Shown in pieces: positions 61,232 through 64,000 of a stretch of DNA of 64,000 bases. This stretch comes from Azoarcus_F sp036734105 (GTDB lineage: Bacteria > Pseudomonadota > Gammaproteobacteria > Burkholderiales > Rhodocyclaceae): positions 1 through 64,000 of the forward strand of contig DAIMZH010000003.1 in assembly GCA_036734105.1 (NCBI GenBank), written 5' to 3'. Under the pieces are notes generated by a model. That model did not search any database and was not told the DNA's origin. It saw only the letters and a program-made list of their open reading frames with translations. The position numbers and the translations under genes were made by a program. The number at the start of each line of letters is the position of its first letter. Position 1 is the stretch's first letter.

Positions 61232-62671
61232 ATGTCTGAAGAGAATCAGTTTTTTCGACCCGTGTCAGAATTCTGCGCGCGTGGCGTGGTCACTTGCAAC
61301 GCCAACCAGAACCTGGTCGAAGTTGTCGCCATCATGCGCGAACGCAATATTTCAAGCATCGTAGTGGCGGATGGCAACACCCCGGTGGGTATTTTCACTG
61401 ACCGTGATCTGCGAAACAAAGTGGTTGCGCACGGCATCGACCCGAAAACACTCACCGTGAGCGACATCATGAACTCGCCGCTGGCGGTGATTCGGGAGTC
61501 GGATTACCTTTACGAAGCGCTCTACCGAATGTCTCGCATGAGAATTCACCGGTTGGGCGTGGTGGATGCTCAGGATGCACTAGTCGGCATCATCACCGAC
61601 ACCGATATCATCAAGTTGCAGGCTCACTCCCCCCACCAGTTGGTGCTGGACATCGAGAAAGCCGAATCGCTGGAGCAACTCGCCGAACTGCACAAACGCA
61701 TCGAAGCTTTGGTCCTGCATTTGTCCGGAACCAATCTGCGCACCCGCGACATGGTGCGGCTGATCGCACATCTTAATGACCAGATACAGGTGCGCCTAAT
61801 CACACTGCTGCGACGTGACCGCTTTACCGATCTGCCTGACGGATTCGCGTTTGTCGTGATGGGCAGCGAAGGGCGCGGCGAACAGACTCTTTCAACAGAT
61901 CAGGACAACGGAATCATCTATTCCGACAAGCTGTCTGCTGAAGAAATCGCCCGTGTAGAAGCGTTCTCTCATGCGCTGATTGAAGCCTTGATCGGTTTCG
62001 GCGTTCCACCTTGCCCCGGCGGCATCATGGCCAAAAACCCGGAATGGCGGCGCAGCCTGTCAGACTGGAAGACTGCGATCGGACGCTGGTTCAACACGCC
62101 CACACCCGAGAACATCATGATGGGCAGCATGTTTGTCGACTTGCGGCTGGTTTATGGTGACGCTGAGCTGGTCGATCAGCTCAAGTCCCACATCTTCGCG
62201 TTTCTCGCCCGCGACCGCGGATTCATCATGCGGATGGCGCAAAACATGACCGGATTCAAACCCCCGCTGGGGTGGTTCAACAAAATCAAGACATCCTCGG
62301 ACCCTGCACACAAGGGCCAGCTCGATATCAAGAAGGCGGGCATTTTTGCGATCACCGATGGCATCAAGGCGATGAGTCTCGACGCCGGCAAGCTTGAAGG
62401 AAACACTCTGGACCGCATCGCCATACTCGGTGAAAAATCCGCCTTCAAACCGGATATGGCTGCGGACCTGTCAGCCAGTTTCGAGTTCATGACTCAATTA
62501 CGCTTGCGTGGGCATGTCGCGTCAGTGCTGGCTGACACGCCGACATCAAACTACATCCGCGTGGCAGACCTGAACCGGGTTGAGGTGGCCAGACTGACGG
62601 CTGCCCTGGAAGCCGTGGGACGTTTTCAGCAGTTCATCCAGCATCACTTCAACCTCAAGCTGCTGCGCTGA
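61232..62671 (+). CDS. CBS-domain protein with DUF294 putative nucleotidyltransferase
   Basis: A 479-aa cytosolic protein. Two CBS domains (about 8-130; NISSIVVADGNTPVGIFTDR and RIHRLGVVDAQDALVGIITD) precede a DUF294 nucleotidyltransferase with FVVMGSEGRGEQTLSTDQDN, the GSxxRxE...DxD pattern of PII-uridylyltransferase-like enzymes. The DUF294 C-terminal helical domain runs from about residue 330. CBS domains likely sense adenine nucleotides. The target of the nucleotidyl transfer is unknown. Ended by a strong terminator. Confidence 0.92.
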   Translation: MSEENQFFRPVSEFCARGVVTCNANQNLVEVVAIMRERNISSIVVADGNTPVGIFTDRDLRNKVVAHGIDPKTLTVSDIMNSPLAVIRESDYLYEALYRMSRMRIHRLGVVDAQDALVGIITDTDIIKLQAHSPHQLVLDIEKAESLEQLAELHKRIEALVLHLSGTNLRTRDMVRLIAHLNDQIQVRLITLLRRDRFTDLPDGFAFVVMGSEGRGEQTLSTDQDNGIIYSDKLSAEEIARVEAFSHALIEALIGFGVPPCPGGIMAKNPEWRRSLSDWKTAIGRWFNTPTPENIMMGSMFVDLRLVYGDAELVDQLKSHIFAFLARDRGFIMRMAQNMTGFKPPLGWFNKIKTSSDPAHKGQLDIKKAGIFAITDGIKAMSLDAGKLEGNTLDRIAILGEKSAFKPDMAADLSASFEFMTQLRLRGHVASVLADTPTSNYIRVADLNRVEVARLTAALEAVGRFQQFIQHHFNLKLLR

Positions 62672-62692
62672 GCCATAACCATGACCGGCAAC

Positions 62693-62721
62693 AAAAAAGG
62701 CCGCCATATGGCGGCTTTTTT
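62693..62721. terminator. Bidirectional intrinsic terminator
   Basis: AAAAAAGGCCGCC - ATAT - GGCGGCTTTTTT between the converging CBS-DUF294 and MaoC-type genes. The stem is GC-rich and flanked by A- and T-runs. Confidence 0.92.
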
Positions 62722-62734
62722 GTGGTGCTGAAAC

Positions 62735-63181
62735 TCACCGGGCAGGGATCATGATTTCGGCCTCACCCTCCAGCACTACTTTGCCCTTGACAGTACACAC
62801 CGTTGAAAACCGGGCCCGGCGTTTGGCTTCGTTGAGTTCGATCACCGTTACCCGCGCCTCAACGGTGTCACCGATCTTGACCGGTGCCTTGAAGCGCAGC
62901 GACTGAGACAGGTAGATACAACCAGGACCAGGCAGACGGGTGCCGAACACTGTGGATATGTAGCCCGCCGACAGCATGCCGTGAGCAATCCGGCCGCCAA
63001 ACATGGTAGACGCCGCAAACTCCTCATCCAGATGCACTGGATTGGTGTCGCCAGTGACACCAGCAAACATCAGGATATCCGCCTCGCCCACGGTGCGCCC
63101 GATGGCTGCCGACATGCCGACTTCAAGTTGATCGAAGTTGTAGCCGTAGCACTTCGAAAAATCGCGACCAGTTTCGCTCAT
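62735..63181 (-). CDS. MaoC-type (R)-specific enoyl-CoA hydratase
   Basis: A 148-aa hot-dog-fold hydratase. The catalytic Asp/His pair is in FAGVTGDTNPVHLDEEFA, followed by STMFGGRIAHGMLSAGYIST. It hydrates enoyl-CoA to (R)-3-hydroxyacyl-CoA, often feeding polyhydroxyalkanoate synthesis (PhaJ) or fatty acid breakdown. It stands alone in the window. Assignment to PhaJ is not certain, so no gene name is given. Confidence 0.88.
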   Translation of the reverse strand: MSETGRDFSKCYGYNFDQLEVGMSAAIGRTVGEADILMFAGVTGDTNPVHLDEEFAASTMFGGRIAHGMLSAGYISTVFGTRLPGPGCIYLSQSLRFKAPVKIGDTVEARVTVIELNEAKRRARFSTVCTVKGKVVLEGEAEIMIPAR

Positions 63182-63253
63182 GTTCTCTCCAGAATGTTGT
63201 TGATGCGGTATGGTTGATTCATCAAGTCATCAAGTTGCAAGCGGGGTCACACT

Positions 63254-64000
63254 TCAGAACCAGCGTCGCAACTCAACATAAAGCCTGTCCTGATCACCGA
63301 AGCGACCAAATAATGCATTCTTTCTTCCACCAAACAGATCGGCACCCAGCGTTCCGCGCCACTCCTGAGTGATATTCCATATCAGCTTGGGACGCAGCAT
63401 GTAGTCACTGCGGTTGAAACTCGAAGCGTACAGCATCTCGGCCTCAAGCCGATCACTGAAACGCCGGTTGAGGAGCAGCGTGTAACCCACTTCATCACGA
63501 TCGAAGTTGAAACGTCTGTCGTAGTCCAGCATGTGCCGACCGAACAATTGCAGGTTGAGCCGCCAGTCGCCCTTTGCAATGTCTGCGCCCAACACATAAT
63601 CGAGCGTATCCGCCGATTGCATGGCGAAGGGTGTCGGCGCTGCGAAGCGGCGACCGCTGGTATGCACGGCCTCGCCTTTCAGCACAAAGTTCCCCATGTC
63701 CTTGGAGAAGGTAGCGCCGGTCTGGCGTAGCCTGTCGCGCCGCAACTCCAGCCCGGTCGGCGTACCATACAGTGTGGGCGAGACGTCCTGACTCTGATAA
63801 TGAAAGGCGGTGAGATCCCAGCCTGACACCAGACGCGACAGGCGCAAACCCCAGTTGGTGTTGGACAGCTTGCGTGACGGTGTCAGGTCTCGCACCGGCG
63901 TGCCAGCGGGCAAGTCAAATGGATAGAAATTGCTGCCCGGCTTGCCAATGTCGTCGTAGCTGGGGTGAGGAATCCACAACATCTCGAAATGGGTCTCGCC
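63254..64000 (-). CDS. C-terminal part of an outer-membrane beta-barrel protein
   Basis: At least 248 codons, open to the right edge (GETHFEMLWIPHPSYDD at the edge), ending at base 63254 with LYVELRRWF, whose terminal Phe fits a barrel protein. The sequence alternates as in beta-strands (LRLSRLVSGWDLTAFHYQSQ; GDWRLNLQLFGRHMLDY; RLEAEMLYASSFNRSDYML). It resembles DUF1302-like outer-membrane proteins, but the N-terminus is missing and the family is unsure. It is in the same direction as the MaoC gene, 72 bases before it. Confidence 0.7.
   Translation of the reverse strand, partial: GETHFEMLWIPHPSYDDIGKPGSNFYPFDLPAGTPVRDLTPSRKLSNTNWGLRLSRLVSGWDLTAFHYQSQDVSPTLYGTPTGLELRRDRLRQTGATFSKDMGNFVLKGEAVHTSGRRFAAPTPFAMQSADTLDYVLGADIAKGDWRLNLQLFGRHMLDYDRRFNFDRDEVGYTLLLNRRFSDRLEAEMLYASSFNRSDYMLRPKLIWNITQEWRGTLGADLFGGRKNALFGRFGDQDRLYVELRRWF

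Overview
The window looks like a chromosomal segment of a facultatively anaerobic, probably denitrifying betaproteobacterium, most plausibly Rhodocyclales-like. This rests on gene families typical of that class (DUF3422, DUF4936, the nadE-glnB pair, zapA-zapB followed by 6S RNA, the hemP-bfd-tonB-exbB-exbD operon) and on its respiratory regulators (Fnr, a Dnr-like protein, NnrS, HemN). The placement is inferred from gene content; no marker gene is present. A run of 100 N at 38820-38919 and one broken gene suggest a draft or metagenome assembly.

Region by region. 1-5.4 kb: an iron-uptake signalling locus with a FepA-like TonB-dependent receptor carrying an STN domain, FecR, FecI and a small secreted protein behind a Fur-like box; gene debris (a FecR fragment joined to a ParE-like tail) lies between fecR and the receptor. 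5.5-8.2 kb: a frame-broken HDOD-GAF signalling gene and azlCD. 8.3-11 kb: arsC-arsD-arsA with no pump or repressor beside it. 11.5-19 kb: housekeeping genes (DUF3422, a Crp/Fnr regulator, trxB, Smr, glnB, nadE, an MliC-like lipoprotein, ppa). 19.1-26.5 kb: oxygen and nitric-oxide physiology (copper chaperone, SafE-type exporter, hemN, fnr, hemerythrin, SirB2, nnrS, dnr, TauE), with two FNR-type palindromes. 26.5-31 kb: 6S RNA, zapA, zapB-like, ilvD, yceH, lgt.

31-40.7 kb: a two-component system with a degenerate stand-alone receiver, an EAL-porin-PstS-like operon, and the hemP-bfd-(48-aa membrane protein)-tonB-exbB-exbD iron operon. 40.8-42.2 kb: an IS3-family element that truncates a NapC/NirT-type gene after its membrane anchor. 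42.3-51.3 kb: a poorly characterised locus encoding transglutaminase-amidoligase (DUF2126), circularly permuted ATP-grasp plus alpha-E, a second transglutaminase, an HDAC-fold deacetylase and DUF429. This is the best candidate in the window for an undescribed pathway, probably making or removing a peptide-like amide modification. 51.2-52.8 kb: a flavocytochrome c sulfide dehydrogenase pair. 52.8-57.4 kb: ankyrin protein, tatD, pilZ, holB, tmk, mltG. 57.4-64 kb: ygfZ, DUF4936, NRDE, an L,D-transpeptidase-GNAT fusion, tadA, a CBS-DUF294 protein, a MaoC-type hydratase and a partial outer-membrane protein.

Iron supply ties several blocks together: the receptor, FecIR and TonB-ExbBD form one energised uptake system, with Fur-like boxes at three iron genes. 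HemN, Fnr, Dnr, NnrS and hemerythrin form a low-oxygen/NO response set. Coordinates follow the start codon judged most likely where several were possible.
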